This document shows positions 37,401-50,400 of a stretch of DNA of 64,000 nucleotides, in pieces (the first letter of the stretch is position 1; each line of letters begins with the position of its first letter). Source of the stretch: Lingula anatina (Eukaryota; Brachiopoda; Lingulata; Lingulida; Lingulidae); assembly GCF_001039355.2 (NCBI RefSeq), contig NW_019775837.1:1-64000 (forward strand), read 5' to 3'. The translations under genes and the position numbers were made by a program. The notes beneath the pieces were generated by a model that had not been told where the DNA came from, made no database searches, and saw only the letters and a program-made list of their open reading frames with translations.

Positions 37401-40400
37401 TCAAGTTTCATGTGAAGGAGTACGGCTCTCCTTAAGATTCAGACAGGGTTGGGTAAGTGTGACGCAAGTAAGTCAAAATCTAAGACCGAGGCTTACCCGT
37501 ACAAATGGTACCCGAAACCTGCATCCCAAAGGACTTGTTAGTACTAGTTTGTCGTGTTCTCTAGTAGAGCACAGTGAGAGAACACCACAGTAACATCTAT
37601 GATGGAAACAATCTGCTTGTACCGTATAACGTGGACTCATAATTGGACCTAATGAGATGCGATCAGAAACGAAAAGTTCCGTGAGCTGTATCAGCCAAAA
37701 TCCTCATTACACCCAACATTACGAGATAAAGGAATTTAAGATTTTAAAAATAAATAAATAAATAAATAAATAAAAAACCCAAATCTGAACCCTTACCGAA
37801 AACGATCAACGAAAGAAGGCGAGGAATGCAGCCTTAGAAAACTGGGAAGCTGGGCACAACTAACACAATCAACACACTTACGGCTCTCTCTCTCACACTC
37901 TACCTCTCAGTTGAAAGACGGGTAGCCCTACCAACTAGGGTGAAGAATGGGTGGAATGTACTTAAAACATGGATGTCATTGTAAATCTTACCTCAGATAT
38001 TGTTTTATATCTGGCACCAAGCATTTAAAAATTGCTTGTGTTTTACCCAAAGTTTCAATCAAACATTATTAGGTTCGAGAAAAAATGGACCCTATAACTG
38101 CAATATCAAAACAAAAAGTATGCCTGTTTTCGACATCGATCAATAAAAGTGTACACTTAATTTCTTGTTGAAACAGTTGTCGAGTGTAAAATATTCGCTC
38201 GAGGTGTTGCCTTTATCGCCATTAATATTAGAATAGAGAAGTTGGAAGAGAGAAATTCATCAACACATTGAACAAAACAAAGTGCACTGGAAGTCGCTTA
38301 CGGCACTTACGGAAACTGAAAATAGGAGATGATGTTTTAATGCAGTAATGTCTACATAATATTTTTTATTCTCGGCTGCTTTCAGATCCCTTATTTGTTT
38401 CCAGGAAAATGAAAATAAACTGTGTAAAAGATACCGTTCTAAGTGTATATCGGAGTCATACATGGACAACCATTACCCAAGCTTGTGCCTGTAAGAAAAC
38501 ACAAAAAAGGTAGACTAAGCAATGCTATTTGTTGGCACATTTCACATGGTTATCTAGAAAATCTTTCCCGTGCTAGGAAAGTCAAATATTTATTCATTGC
38601 TGTTATAGCACTCAGGAAGTTAATGTTAAGTGTGAACCTTTCTAACCGATGAGTTGTGAAAAACTGTTCATGTTTTTTTTTATATTTTACTTCCTGTAAA
38701 TGTTCCCTGTTGAAGAAAAATAAGATTTACTGTTATTAATTTCTTGTTTAAACGCCTAGAATTTTGTGAGTTATTTTTCCTATATACTAAAAAAACTATA
38801 TTCTGTCCCTTGAATATAAGCAATTCAACTTTTTTGTAAAAAAATATACAGTATATAGAAAACGCACACACACACACACACGCCCTCGGAAAAACACACG
38901 ATTACGTATCTACATGTACCCGTATATTCGTGTATTTATTGATGAATATACTGTATATAACAAATGCATAAACAAACCAGAGCAAACACTGTTCAAAGCT
39001 TAAGGAAACATGATGTTTAGCATCACTCCAGTAACACCTATATTATAAAGTTAACCAAGTTGAACGGTTTCGCGTTTAACCTTGTAAAGATGTTCTTTAC
39101 GCCTGACTCCTTCAGTATGACTGAAGCGTAATTAACCCACGCTTGAGCTGTAAAACTCATTTGGCAGAGACGAGGTGCTCGCTCATACGGCTAGACGGGA
39201 ATTCCCTCATATTTTTGCCTTACGTGCAGGTACAGGTATATCCAGTAACCGACCGTCCCACACCCATTCTTCATTGCATGTGCACCGACTGCGCATCCGG
39301 CACTTATGCCAGAATCAAAACCATCGCAGAAAGCGATGTTTAAGTGTACCTGAGAAAGTGATTGGAATGATTAACCTGTGATTGCTTAATGTATTGAGGT
39401 TAAAACCTCTTTTAAAGGCGTTGCGGCATCGGCTCATACATTGGGTTAGATAATGGAGGAAAAGACGTGTAGATTTTTCAATGACATGTAGTTACATTTG
39501 CAGAAAAAAGTAATTGCAACAGCAGCCACAATTTAACAGCAATAGCAACAGTCTACATGTCGCTAATGTCTGCCTACAAACGCAAATATTTCCTTTCACG
39601 TACATGTATCCAAAGAGCCTAAATAAGATGTCTTCAAGACCCGCTGACAAAGGACACGTGTCACCCTTACCTATATGTAGTACATCTCATATCGACGGGT
39701 TGTTTGATTACAATACGTACGCTACTGTCATTGTTGTAACTCGCGTCCCGCTAGATTCAAGGCATATTTAATCAAAGAACGTACGTCTAAAAGTTGGTTT
39801 AAACTTTAAAACCAAAATTGTTTTCTACTGTGACCCCAAATGAAATAAGTAATAGCCCGATTAAACAGAATACTGCGCTCATTATACAACGAGAAAGATG
39901 TGGCTCAGTTTTAGACCGATGGTCATTCTTTTAAAGGGGACTTTTGCACATTTATACTGAATTGAAATATGCCAAATTTTTTGTTGAAAAGTTAAAACTT
40001 TCTTTCGGTCTGATTGTATGCAGCGAGAGTAACAGTGGCAGACATTTGGCAGAGAGGGGTCTTACTACGTCAGATTGAAACTGGAAAAGGGCTTTTTACG
40101 CCCACGACGGAACAGTACATTGACCTTTCAAAACAAATTACCGTCGTACGTCTTTATATTTAGATTATTAGTATTTTGTTTTACTCGCAAGTAGTCTTGA
40201 TTTGGACAATATAAAAATATTTTCATTGACAGTTATTGAATTATACGTTTTTACCAGATACGCTTCTATCATTAAAATAGAACAACAAACCAAACGTCAC
40301 ATCTTTTGATGTGTTAACAACAAATTGTATCGGACTTAAATTGTGTCTGCGCATCAGTTTCCGTAACAATATGTTTACACCTTTCTATAGAGTTAAGTTG

Positions 40401-43289
40401 CTCCGTCGGTCGCACCTTTTTCCTCATTTTCAGAATTAAAAAGTAATATTTATAAATTGACGGATAAAGTGCAGGTGAAAATCTGACCGACTGACCAACT
40501 ATTAACTCTAGCAAACTGATGTCAGAAATTGCAAAGAGGACTGGCACGTAGGCAATTTTGAGTCAGTCCAGACGGGAGGGCAATAGTTGACGTCTACTAC
40601 CAGTCATCAAATGATCCATCAAAACAGATACCCGTACTATCTTCTCCATCTAGGCACGTGTGATATCTAGATGAACTGGAGAATGCAATGTAACCGGTCA
40701 TCTAGAAGCTCCCTGGAGAGAAAACTTGCCGCAGTCGGAACACCTTTGCGGGAAATAGGCATCAGAAAACGTGTCCTGAAACCCGGTTCAGATTGTTTTC
40801 CAAATTCCTCACGATTCACGAATGAGTGAAAGGGTTTACCTTGAATATACGCCTTCTTATAAATATGGTTTCATTTTTTGTTGTGTTATTATGAAAAAGA
40901 CTCCGTTACTCATACTGAATATTATGTAGGCCTAATTATACGCGAGTTAACTTGAACATGACTTCAAATGAACTGCCACCTGTGATTATCCAAATCAAGA
41001 ATTATTATCAACCATCTTTAAAATAAATCAACTACTCAATAATATATAATAACATAAATTAATAAAATATTGAAATAAATATGAGTAAAAAACTGAGAAG
41101 AATTTTAGATGGGGAAATTGGGTCTAAATTTAATAAATATGAAATACTATTTGCATTATATATGTTGTTACATCATACGGCATCTTAAAATAAGTGTTCT
41201 GATTGTCTAATAAGTAGGCGATATTTCTCAAAATTTCAAGGCGATATATATTTTCAGTAGTAATAAAATGTATTAAAATAATTATCAAAATGTTTTGGTG
41301 CATTTTGTTTGTCCTTAAAATAAATAAGAACTTGCGCCTCGCGAAATATTTTTGGGGGTGATCAGATATTTACATATGCCCCCATTGGTCAATATTTTTA
41401 TATCATCTCGTAAAGAAACATCCACCTTAACCTTAGGAAAACTCCTTCGCCCCGGCTTCTCTAGTAATTGATACATTGTTGAAATATTGCCTGCCCTCGC
41501 CGTATGTTACATCCATCTCCGACGTAATTATAGTTCAGCAGCAACTAAAAAACACGACGGTAATTTGTTGTCTGTCATAACAAGGAGTAATGAAGAACTG
41601 CAGCAGCGCTGGTGAGAGGGGCGCACTCAATATACCACGAGTAGAACGAAAAAAAAAAATGCTTCTTTTTCGTATTGTATATGAACTGATAAACAACTCG
41701 AAAAGCTTGCAGTAGTTACCTGTAATTTTAAAATGGCAATTCTTATCATCTTTTGAAAAAAAGTTCAATACAAATTTGCATATTATCGCGAAACGCTTTC
41801 GACCAAATTATCTTGTATCTGGCATGTTACGTGCACGGGTGCCTGCCACTTTATATATTACTTCTCCTTTATCTTTATTATATGTAAGAGGCAGGATGTA
41901 TACACTAATTGCTACCTTAGAAAGCATATCAGGTACAGGGGTGTTGCGTACAGAAAGGTATGCAAGAGCGAGAGAGAGAGAGCGAAATCATCCACGGAAT
42001 ATCCATTATTTTAGAACCGGACGAAATAGTCTTGATTATGGAATAAAAGATTATTGGAAATCATTTTAACAAAAATATATAATGCACGGATAAATTTTGT
42101 ATTTCATTAATGTATTTTAAATATTTAGGATATTCAGTTATTATTTATCAGTTTTTATTCTGGATCTTACTGGGTAACTATTTGGCCTTTGGTCTGGGTG
42201 CATACCTGTAAACAATTTATGGTATAGGTAAGCAGTCCCTGTGGTGAACTGCAGTGTAAGGTGTATCATTTACATGGTTTTAACTTACCGGAACTATTTT
42301 TTTGGTAGAACATGTAAGTATATAATAAAAAATACTGTTATAGTTGATTTCTTCGATAGGATCGGTCAGCAAATTATTTCATATTTTAAATTACAGGAAA
42401 CGGGTTGGGCGAAATGCATATTTGTGTCCCTTGGTGCGGGTTTGTGTGTGCCTTTTTTTTTTTTGACAGACGTAGACAATTAATAAAAAATATGTTCGCT
42501 GTTCTTTTTTGCTGAAATGTTTGAAACAGCAGAAATTCAGATTTTACACCAAAGATGATATGTATCACATCTCAGGTGAAAGTAAACTGTGCAACAATAT
42601 TTACAATTTGTTCCACATGCTGCAAATTAGAGAAGAATAAATATGGATACGCAGTTATGAAAAAAATCGGAGCGTTTTGATATTTATTCTCCATTTTTAT
42701 TGAGAATACCAATGGTCATATCACTTCATATTTCTTGGTGAACAGATGCATAGGTACCTTGCAAGAGAAATGAGGAAATAACTGATAACGAAGCAAGCCA
42801 CACACCTGTTTTTGTACAGGTCAGCGTTAAATCAGCCCAGGCTACCTTTGCGTATAACATGGTGCTGAAATGATATTGCGCGATCTTTTTAAAAATCAAA
42901 CAGAAAAATAAATGCCGATCCTCCCACTCGCGATGAAATAAATTACCTTCAATCTGCCGGTTGGTTTGTTATAGGTAAAATGCCAAATACAGACTTGACA
43001 TTTAATATGGAATATTTTTTCCAAAACATAATTCATCAGTTTTTTTCCTATTTTGCTAACTGATAAACGAAAATAAGGATTAAAATAGTGTTTTAATAAC
43101 TTTTGATAATCTCTTCGATGTCATTGTGACATCAGTTCATTAATTATATTCGTCAGTGAAGCAAACAAAAATACATTGCCAATTTTAAGTCATACGACAA
43201 CCATTGAAAGCAATATTTTGGATCTCCATATTTTCCTAATTATTGTCTTTAAAAGAGTTACACGCCCCCCAAAGGCCCCCCATGTCAGT

Positions 43290-44280
43290 GTCTAGTCACA
43301 GCAACAGTCGCTGTTACGCTTGACCTCATCTTGCTGCTACCAGAGCTTTCAAGCCGCAAGGCATTTCTTATGATAGGCTTTTTAGAGTTTAATCTGGAAT
43401 AAAATTCCAGAATACGGTTAAAACGTGTCCAATTTGGCTCCGTTTTGATGTAGGACATGTAGGCCGTTGATTCGGCGAGTAATGACCTACCCACATATTG
43501 TCTATGTGGTTCAAATATGGCGATTTTGATGACCAAGGTAGCTACTCATTCCCTTGGTTCTGTAAGTTATCTGCTATTAAAAGTGCTCTGTGTGAACCGG
43601 CAACCTCACCCTGCAACCTAAAATTGTTCCTAAGGTGCCCCCTATCAAATAATAGTCAAGTGGTTCCCAGATTATTCCTTTATTTGATCTGGTTCAGGTT
43701 TTCATCGATGACTACCATTGGTGTTTTGGCACCAATGTGGTATACACTCCAAATACTGACACTGTCAATGACCCTAGTCACTTAAGAAGCGGCACACGCT
43801 TCGTCGTAGGCCTCTTCAGGATGTCTGTAAACTCTGTTTTGACCAGTTTAGCGGTAAAGGTTAAATCTGACCTCAATGAAGAAAGCCACGCGGTTTCATT
43901 GTTTTACCCAAAAACTGTCATGGCCCCCAATTCATAAAAGAAACAGACTAGGCTGCTTTGCTGTTTACAGTGGCTTCCTCAGAGGTCGTCTGGAATCCTA
44001 ACCTGCTGATATCAGTTTGGTGTTCGCTAAGAGCCTTGAAAAACAAGTTTTGGTGACAATTTGTCCCTCATTCAAAACGGACTCGGTGGTTTTGGTTTAA
44101 TTGCAGCAGTATATCCTGAAGGACAGTGAGTCCTATACCTTGGTGGTAAGATGTCGATGCATTGGGCTTGGTCTCTGTGTAGTGCCTCAAACAGGGCATA
44201 ACTCTATAAAACTGTGTAGACCGTTCCGTTTGACACAATAATCTGTCTTGCAATGTCTGTGTTTTTCGCGCCATTCTGGC
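43290..44280 (-). pseudogene. Decayed Tc1/mariner transposase
   Basis: Read on the minus strand, translated fragments follow the order of a Tc1-like DD34E transposase, broken by several stops and frameshifts. A helix-turn-helix-like start (NTDIARQI, GTVYTV) lies near 44230-44270. RVYRHPEEAYDEAC is near 43800-43835. VSIWSVYHIGAKTPMVVID, matching the region around the family's VMVWGGI, is near 43705-43765. LPWSSKSPYLNHIDNMW near 43490-43545 matches the conserved WP-x-SPDLNPIE-x-W motif. NFIPD and a degenerate MP-x-x-x-x-x-VIAARGG end follow. No terminal inverted repeats were found. It cannot encode a working enzyme. Confidence 0.8.
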
Positions 44281-44751
44281 ACAGCTTAACAGTTATGTAA
44301 AACGCTGCTTAACTCATTTTACGCACTGCAAAACCGATCGCTTGCATGCAAAGTTTCAAATTCTTCTATGCAGTATTTGCCGACATATGGATACTTTTTT
44401 GACAAAACCATGCTTCGCCAAGGCCAAGCTTTGACTAGCCCAAAGGAGCACTGCCCAATTAAATTACTGCATATTACACAAGGCAGCAGTGCAACAGACT
44501 TGGTAAGCAGTTACTTGGCAGCGACACACCTGACTTCATACTTCTCCAGTCAGATGTCTTATATGAAATCTGAATTTTTTGAAAAAAGAACGCATTTTTA
44601 CCTAGGTATACCTTTAAAACTGAAATATTCCATATTAAATGTCAAGTCTGTAATATACCTGACCTGATGCTTTTGATATTTGACAATATTTAGATTTCAC
44701 GTATCAATTTGTTTTTATGTCTATGTAGTTTGTGTTGGTATTGACTTGTGC

Positions 44752-44757
44752 ATTTGT
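44752..44757. repeat. Target-site duplication, left copy (ATTTGT)
   Basis: This hexamer lies directly before the left inverted repeat and is repeated exactly at 45440-45445. Confidence 0.75.
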
Positions 44758-45439
44758 CAGGCCTAACCAACTACCAGACTCGGCACCTAAGGATTCTGAA
44801 TTAACCGGTAAATCGGACCACACTACCCGTTTTCAAGGTGTGTGTCAGATTGCATATCGGAGTATCATACCCTAGAACAAATTTTGTAGGACGACTGCGG
44901 GCTCATCCACGCTCGGCTGAACAACCTTAAACTGTACTCTTACTTTAGACCACAGTGGAAGTAAAGAACAGAAGACTCAGATGTGGTGTAACTCGCGTAA
45001 CCACACTTCTCGCAAGAATGCGTTATAACCCGCTAATGGACCCGTGGTCTAAATAAGACGAGGGGTCTATCTATTACTTAGAGTACTCTATTTCATTGTC
45101 TCTATGGGGGTATATGGGGACTTAACGACATTCGGTTTGAATGTTTTAACCACTTTTGACAGGGCTTTTTTGCATTGTATTAGATTGATGTGGCAGTCTA
45201 AGGTTCATCTAGGTGGCTTTCAAATTTATGCCCTCGGTTTTAAAATCATATAGTGATTAAATACGACAGTCGTTTACTATATAATCAAGGTGACAGCCGA
45301 GCGTGGGCTTATCCTGTCGGTGTTCTGACTGATACTCCGAAATGCGATCTGACACATACCTTGAAAACGGGTAGTGTGGTCCGATATACCGGTTAATTCT
45401 GGATCCTTAGGTGCCGAGTCTGGTAGTTGGTTAGGCCTG
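44758..45439. mobile_element. 682-bp non-autonomous DNA transposon with long inverted repeats
   Basis: The outer 109 bp at the left (44758-44866) and right (about 45330-45439) are inverted copies differing at about six or seven positions. Both begin CAGGCCTAACCAACTACCAG. Similarity continues inward with indels to a shared CACGCTCGGCTG (about 44910-44921 and inverted near 45297-45308). The element is flanked by a 6-bp direct duplication ATTTGT. The middle has no coding potential, so it is MITE-like and depends on a transposase elsewhere. A 6-bp duplication is unusual: hAT makes 8 bp, Tc1 makes TA, and Dada-type elements make 6-7 bp. I do not assign a superfamily. Confidence 0.8.
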
Positions 45440-45445
45440 ATTTGT
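45440..45445. repeat. Target-site duplication, right copy (ATTTGT)
   Basis: This is an exact repeat of 44752-44757, directly after the right inverted repeat. Confidence 0.75.
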
Positions 45446-46920
45446 ATAGTCTTTCACCGCAGATGTGATAAGTCGTGTAACTATTTTCCCGGAACGATGC
45501 CTAATAGATTGTTTTTACCGTGGCTGGTGTCATTTTTTTGCCTGTACACAAATATACCCATTGATTAATATCAAGGAAGTGTTAATCTGTTGCTCTGCTT
45601 AAAATTCCCAGACACTTTGTTTTATTGCACAACACATTGTAGCGATTAAGACGTTATTCATGAAAAACACACCCCTGAAAACTGCTCAGATCTATACAGA
45701 CCACTCAGATTTCAAGGTGATAATTTATTGATATAGATAACTGTCTGTTCTGGTATAAATATCAGCGACGCATGTAGTTTTCAACAGCTTTAGTTTCCTG
45801 ATCCGAAAAGTTACGAGAAACTTATCTTTTTAAATGGTGGTTACGAAAAGTAAATGAAAACTTTCCCCTTTTTCGCAACTGATCCACAAGAGGTGCCATT
45901 TATCTTCTAGCACGTGAGTACAGAGCAAAATAAAAGTATTAGCACCGACATTCATCTAATAAGAATAAAACACCATGGAACATACATGTGCGCCAAGAAT
46001 GGACAACGGGGGCATAAGAAACATGAGCGACTTTCTTAGAAATGTACTAATATAAAGAATGGAATAATTTGCAATCGAAAGAGCAGCAACTTTTATCTAC
46101 CTGTTCTAAACCACTTGAGTTGAAATCTGTCTAAAAGTGAAAAAGGCACACAGTAGAGAAACAGAATTAGATAATGGCAGCATGTTTGATGTTTATAAAT
46201 CTTTTTGAAAATAGCCAAGGTGTTGAGATGAAGGGGGTGGTTGTGAGGACATAATTGTCCTAAGAATATTTATGTATATAATGCTGCTCAGCAAAATCCT
46301 GGGATTACAAATAAGTAAAATATGCGTACACCTGTAATAAACGCTAATCAAATTCACCTGGAAGTGATTCATTCTTATCGAATGCGAATGCCTGTATGCA
46401 AAGAAGAAAGAAAAACAAACTTGTTGATTGTTTTTTTGTGGAAACCATACAGAAAGCATTAATCTACACAAAGAAGAACTCGCATCAATGAAGATAAAAA
46501 AGTAACTGACAGAGATGTTTTTATACAATTAAAAATATTGAAGGCATTCTATTAATGGGTCAGTTTTCTATACAAAGACTCACTGTTATGTAAACGCGAC
46601 AAGGTTTAGAATGAGGCAATCCCCTCCCGCTGGGCGCAGACATGAAAACACGGCTGGAGGAAAACACTAGCCTCCTGGTGCTCTGGCAGTGATACAGGCA
46701 CACGGCACTCAGGTCATTAGGATAATACACAAATCATAAGAATATTGAAAAAACTAAAGCAGAGAAATTCAGAAGAGTGAGAGGCTGCCACAGAAAAGAG
46801 AAATGTTTCTGCATATTTGGTTCTCAGCTTAACGGAGGGAATTCCGGGCCGAAAGGTTGTTTTCTGAATCAGAGTGATCAGAGATAAATCACCGCGAAGC
46901 GAACTGTCTGTCTGTGAGGG
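45446..46920. other. Non-coding upstream region, no gene seen
   Basis: This is AT-rich intergenic sequence between the transposon and the paramyosin promoter region. Only unsupported short frames are present. Confidence 0.5.
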
Positions 46921-46924
46921 TTCT

Positions 46925-46934
46925 CCATATAAGG
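46925..46934. promoter_or_regulatory. Perfect CArG box (SRF-type site)
   Basis: CCATATAAGG matches CC(A/T)6GG exactly. It lies about 450 bp upstream of the paramyosin start codon. CArG boxes bound by serum response factor are standard control sites of muscle contractile genes. Function here is inferred from motif and position. Confidence 0.5.
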
Positions 46935-47112
46935 GTACCCCATGTAAGGATAGCCTAGAATCGGCTGGAAACCTTCATCTTACGTCAGCCGCTTGGTCTT
47001 GAACCTTTGTCTTGTAGCAGCCGACATAGGCTTAAATTGGTAAAATAATGGCGGTTGCACCCCCTGGTTTTCTCCAAGCGTCCCTGCAGCTCTCATTAAA
47101 ACCCACCCAAGT

Positions 47113-47118
47113 CACATG
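47113..47118. promoter_or_regulatory. E-box CACATG
   Basis: This is a CANNTG motif upstream of the paramyosin start. A second E-box lies at 47189. Myogenic bHLH factors bind such sites, but the motif is short and common. Confidence 0.25.
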
Positions 47119-47188
47119 ACTCCCGGTCCGTCATCTTCAGCATCTTTACCTTGCAACCCTATATTGGGCTCCCATCTCTTGCCAGCGC

Positions 47189-47194
47189 CACCTG
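47189..47194. promoter_or_regulatory. E-box CACCTG
   Basis: This second CANNTG motif lies within the near-palindrome GCCACCTGGC, about 20-45 bp upstream of the TATA-like sequences. Confidence 0.28.
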
Positions 47195-47212
47195 GCGGCG
47201 ATGAGGTATACG

Positions 47213-47240
47213 TATATAAACACTTTGCAGGGTATTTAAA
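47213..47240 (+). promoter_or_regulatory. TATA-like elements of the paramyosin promoter
   Basis: TATATAAA at 47213-47220 and TATTTAAA at 47233-47240 lie upstream of an initiator-like TCAGTC at 47267-47272. Either could place transcription start near 47245-47270. A strong acceptor-like CCCCACAG at about 47356-47363, with a long pyrimidine tract, means the 5' UTR could also be spliced from a more distant first exon. The start site is therefore not settled. Confidence 0.4.
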
Positions 47241-47386
47241 GAATTCACAAGCAGGGCTTTATCGCGTCAGTCTCTTTCTCTCGTCAGCTCAGGATCAGTG
47301 GCGTGCGGTTTCTTACAATTTTTTAGCTATACCTTCAATTTTCTTTTGGATCTGTACCCCACAGCACCCGGGAACCACTAAGAACC

Positions 47387-47476
47387 ATGGCTGATGACAG
47401 CATCGTTAAGAGGACCGTCCACAGGACCTACCAGGTCTACCGTGGTGTGTCGCCTTCCTCTAGCAACAGAATGGAG
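47387..47476 (+). CDS. Paramyosin exon 1 (start codon, non-helical head)
   Basis: The start context is AGAACCATGG. Thirty codons encode [20 protein letters not shown] and then [10 protein letters not shown], a basic Ser- and Tyr-containing head ahead of the rod. The Ser-Ser-Ser next to Pro and Arg is a plausible kinase target, as known for paramyosin heads. The donor is GAG followed by GTAAGC, phase 0. Confidence 0.88.
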
Positions 47477-50400
47477 GTAAGCGGAAGAACGCCAGGGACA
47501 ATATACAACAAAACAATGCTCATTATGTAATAGTCAAAACAGTCACAGCATGTGACAATATTGAAAAAGAAAAACAACAGATTATTTTATAACAAGTGAT
47601 ATATCTTTTAATTGAATTTATTGGATATTGCAAAATCATCATGAAAGTTTCTGCAGGCTTTGGAAAAGAAATTTGGTATCGTTTAGGATGACAAACTTTG
47701 AAAATATACTTAAAGAAATAACAGGTAACTTACAGGTAGGTGAATACTGACTAGGGATTAGAATGGTAGAAGAAGCAAGCCAGAAATAAAAATCTTGAAT
47801 CAACATGGAGGTTGATACTGAAAGGCATCCCGGTCGAAAAACCTTTTACCAAGGAGTTATAACTTCTTGACTTTCACTATTTATGAATTGCAATATAGAA
47901 CGTGGTAACCATTCATAACGAAAAGGGTTTCAAGTTATTCCAGGAAGGAAATCGGTTTCATCTAAACCTTATACTGCAAGAAAATGCCAGCTATACACAG
48001 GTGCAAAAGGCAATGTTACCACTAAACTAGAAAAGAGGCCACGCCCCCAACCTGGCCTGCCTGTACCTCCTTTATCGGAAGCTAAAGGATGGCTGCGATT
48101 TTTATTTGCTGTTTTTCTTAACCCTTAAAAACCAAGCGAAATTTTATTTCTTAAGTTAAGACACACTGTTGTCAGACTACACAGGTATAACCTTATTAAT
48201 GCCCCTCACCTTTAAGTGTATGCGTTCTATTGAATATTAAGCTCAACAAATATCGATGACGAATTTATATAGAGATCGGTCAACACGTGAAGAGGGGTAT
48301 AAGGCGACTGATGAGTATGAGGCTATATACAACCGAGAGCCTCGGCAAGTTATCTGAAAATAAAGCTATAGAATATCCTAACACACACTCGGTTTGAGGC
48401 GATAAAACTTCTCCGATCCGGAGCATTAATATGTAATACTAAACCTTATCTCTCAGATTGCATACGGTTAGGGTGTATCCTCTACACGAACGGAAACTTC
48501 ACTAGGATAGGTTTAGAATTTTAGCCTTTTTACCTGGTCAAGTTGGCTTAATGGCAATAGTCTTTCAAACGCAGCGGAATTAATCTAGATGAAAAGTGAG
48601 AAAAATCTGGGGAAGTAGGACTTCTTAAATTTCTGTTAACCAAGAGAGAGATATAAGACCAAAAAACGATAATGATAAAACAAGGGAAAACTTCAAGATA
48701 GTGAATACGTTTTCATTTCGAATGTGAAGAGAAGTAAAAGTGATGGGATACAAACCGTCTCGCCTTTATCAGCTGGCACTGTTTTTCCATGTATGGAAAC
48801 CAGTATTAATGTCAGGTCACGGGCAATTTCCCAAACATAATAACATCAAGTATTCCTGCATTAAGTCCTAAGAAAAGGTGGGATAGGGGATCAACAGTGT
48901 GTATTTGAGTAGCCCTTTAATTGTTGTCAATATTTAAAGTGCAGTTCAAAAGCGACATAGACTGAAAGGACCTGGAATGCGCGAGGCATTGATGACGGAA
49001 GCGATGACGTATAGTGATTGGAAATCCAAAATGGCCGATGGATTTCCTGATTTGACGTTGAGTGATCCCACACAGCATTGCTCTCCACCTGAGTCAGCCC
49101 TCGCTGTGGAATTTGCTCCAAGTTAATTGAATGAGTGATTTGGCATTTACCTGTGCCCTGCACCTTCTTTATACGTACTTCATATATTTCTTTCATTTCT
49201 ACACTGAGTCCAAAGAAACGATGGTGTATTCTGTCCACAAATCAAATCAGCATACAGTATCATGATCAGAAAGGCCTGCCTGCACTGTACTTAATACTGC
49301 ACTGAACTTAACAGACTTCTCTCTAAGTTGTTTCAGTCTTTTGAAACACAGTAAAGGGGTATGGACATCGGGCCTTTTATTTCTAAATCTTGAGAAATGG
49401 CGCACCGGTTTTCTGTCCAAACAAGCCCAAACAAACATATGACAATATTTGCAAAGCCAGCCTAATGCAGCTTCAGGTTACAAAACATATCTTTCAGCTG
49501 AACAACTTCTCCTTGAAGTAATCGGCATACGGTTAGGATCAGTCTGGTTGAAGATGCCCCAAAGATAAAAATAGGGAAAAACATATCTTCACATTTCTGC
49601 CGAGGCATTAAACGACCAAAATAGAAGGGAAACGGTTGATGTTTCTAGCTAGGCATTGAACATAATTTACGGAAGTACACCTGGAAGCTTACAAATCGTT
49701 CAGACGCTCTGGTGGGGCTTAAGTTAATGTGTAGGATGCTATCTCCTCACATCCCGAATATCTGGTTTATTTTTGTGCAATGTAGTCATTACATAAGATA
49801 AACACTGGTAGGGATGATCATGCTTTTCGCTCAAGCTAGTTCATCGAATAACAACCCATAGCATATTATTCCCGATTTCTGTCATTGATAAAAAGTGAGG
49901 CTGATTAAGAGGTAAAGTGTTCCCCTATTCACTTAGCAGGGAGGAAAACCATTCGAAGCGTACCCCTGTAAAAACGCTAACCTTTAACTGCAACGCTTGG
50001 GTACGGCTGAATATAATTATGGCGAGGAATAGCATTACATGAAAGGTCAGAACATAATTTGGCTGGAAGAGAGAGCTAAACAACCTGTATAATCTACAAA
50101 TGATTTGTTTATTTATGCAAACGTGAAGGTGGAATGGAAAAAAGAAGATCCAATTTGTCTGTGAAAATATCAATGTTCTATATTTGTGAAGAAAAGAGGG
50201 GGGGAATTACAACTTTAAATCCTGAGGCAAGGAATGATTCAATATCACCCGAAAAAAGATAAGATGGACCCCAAACAGTTAAATATAAGCCCATCCTATT
50301 TTTTGCACACACCTTAGTCTATAAGACTCTTCATCTTGTGTCTGCACACAAAAACTGCTCTTAACTCAATACGAGCGCGTCTTGGTAAATTCCATCAGGT

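Larger units (their letters stand above)
32245..43259. other. Long non-coding stretch with microsatellites
   Basis: No supportable gene is seen in these 11 kb. Contents include CA arrays with a shared flanking motif (32985-33182 and, inverted, 34345-34402), a CA run at 35194-35210, an (AAAT)n run at 37747-37773, a CA run at 38867-38881 and a CRE-type octamer at 35791-35798. The short frames lack motifs and splice support. Confidence 0.45.

Noticed and set aside
48927-49438. Two adjacent minus-strand frames (103 and 63 codons) in intron 1
   Set aside because: No recognised domain, no splice signals linking them and no codon bias; kept only as a mention in the intron entry.
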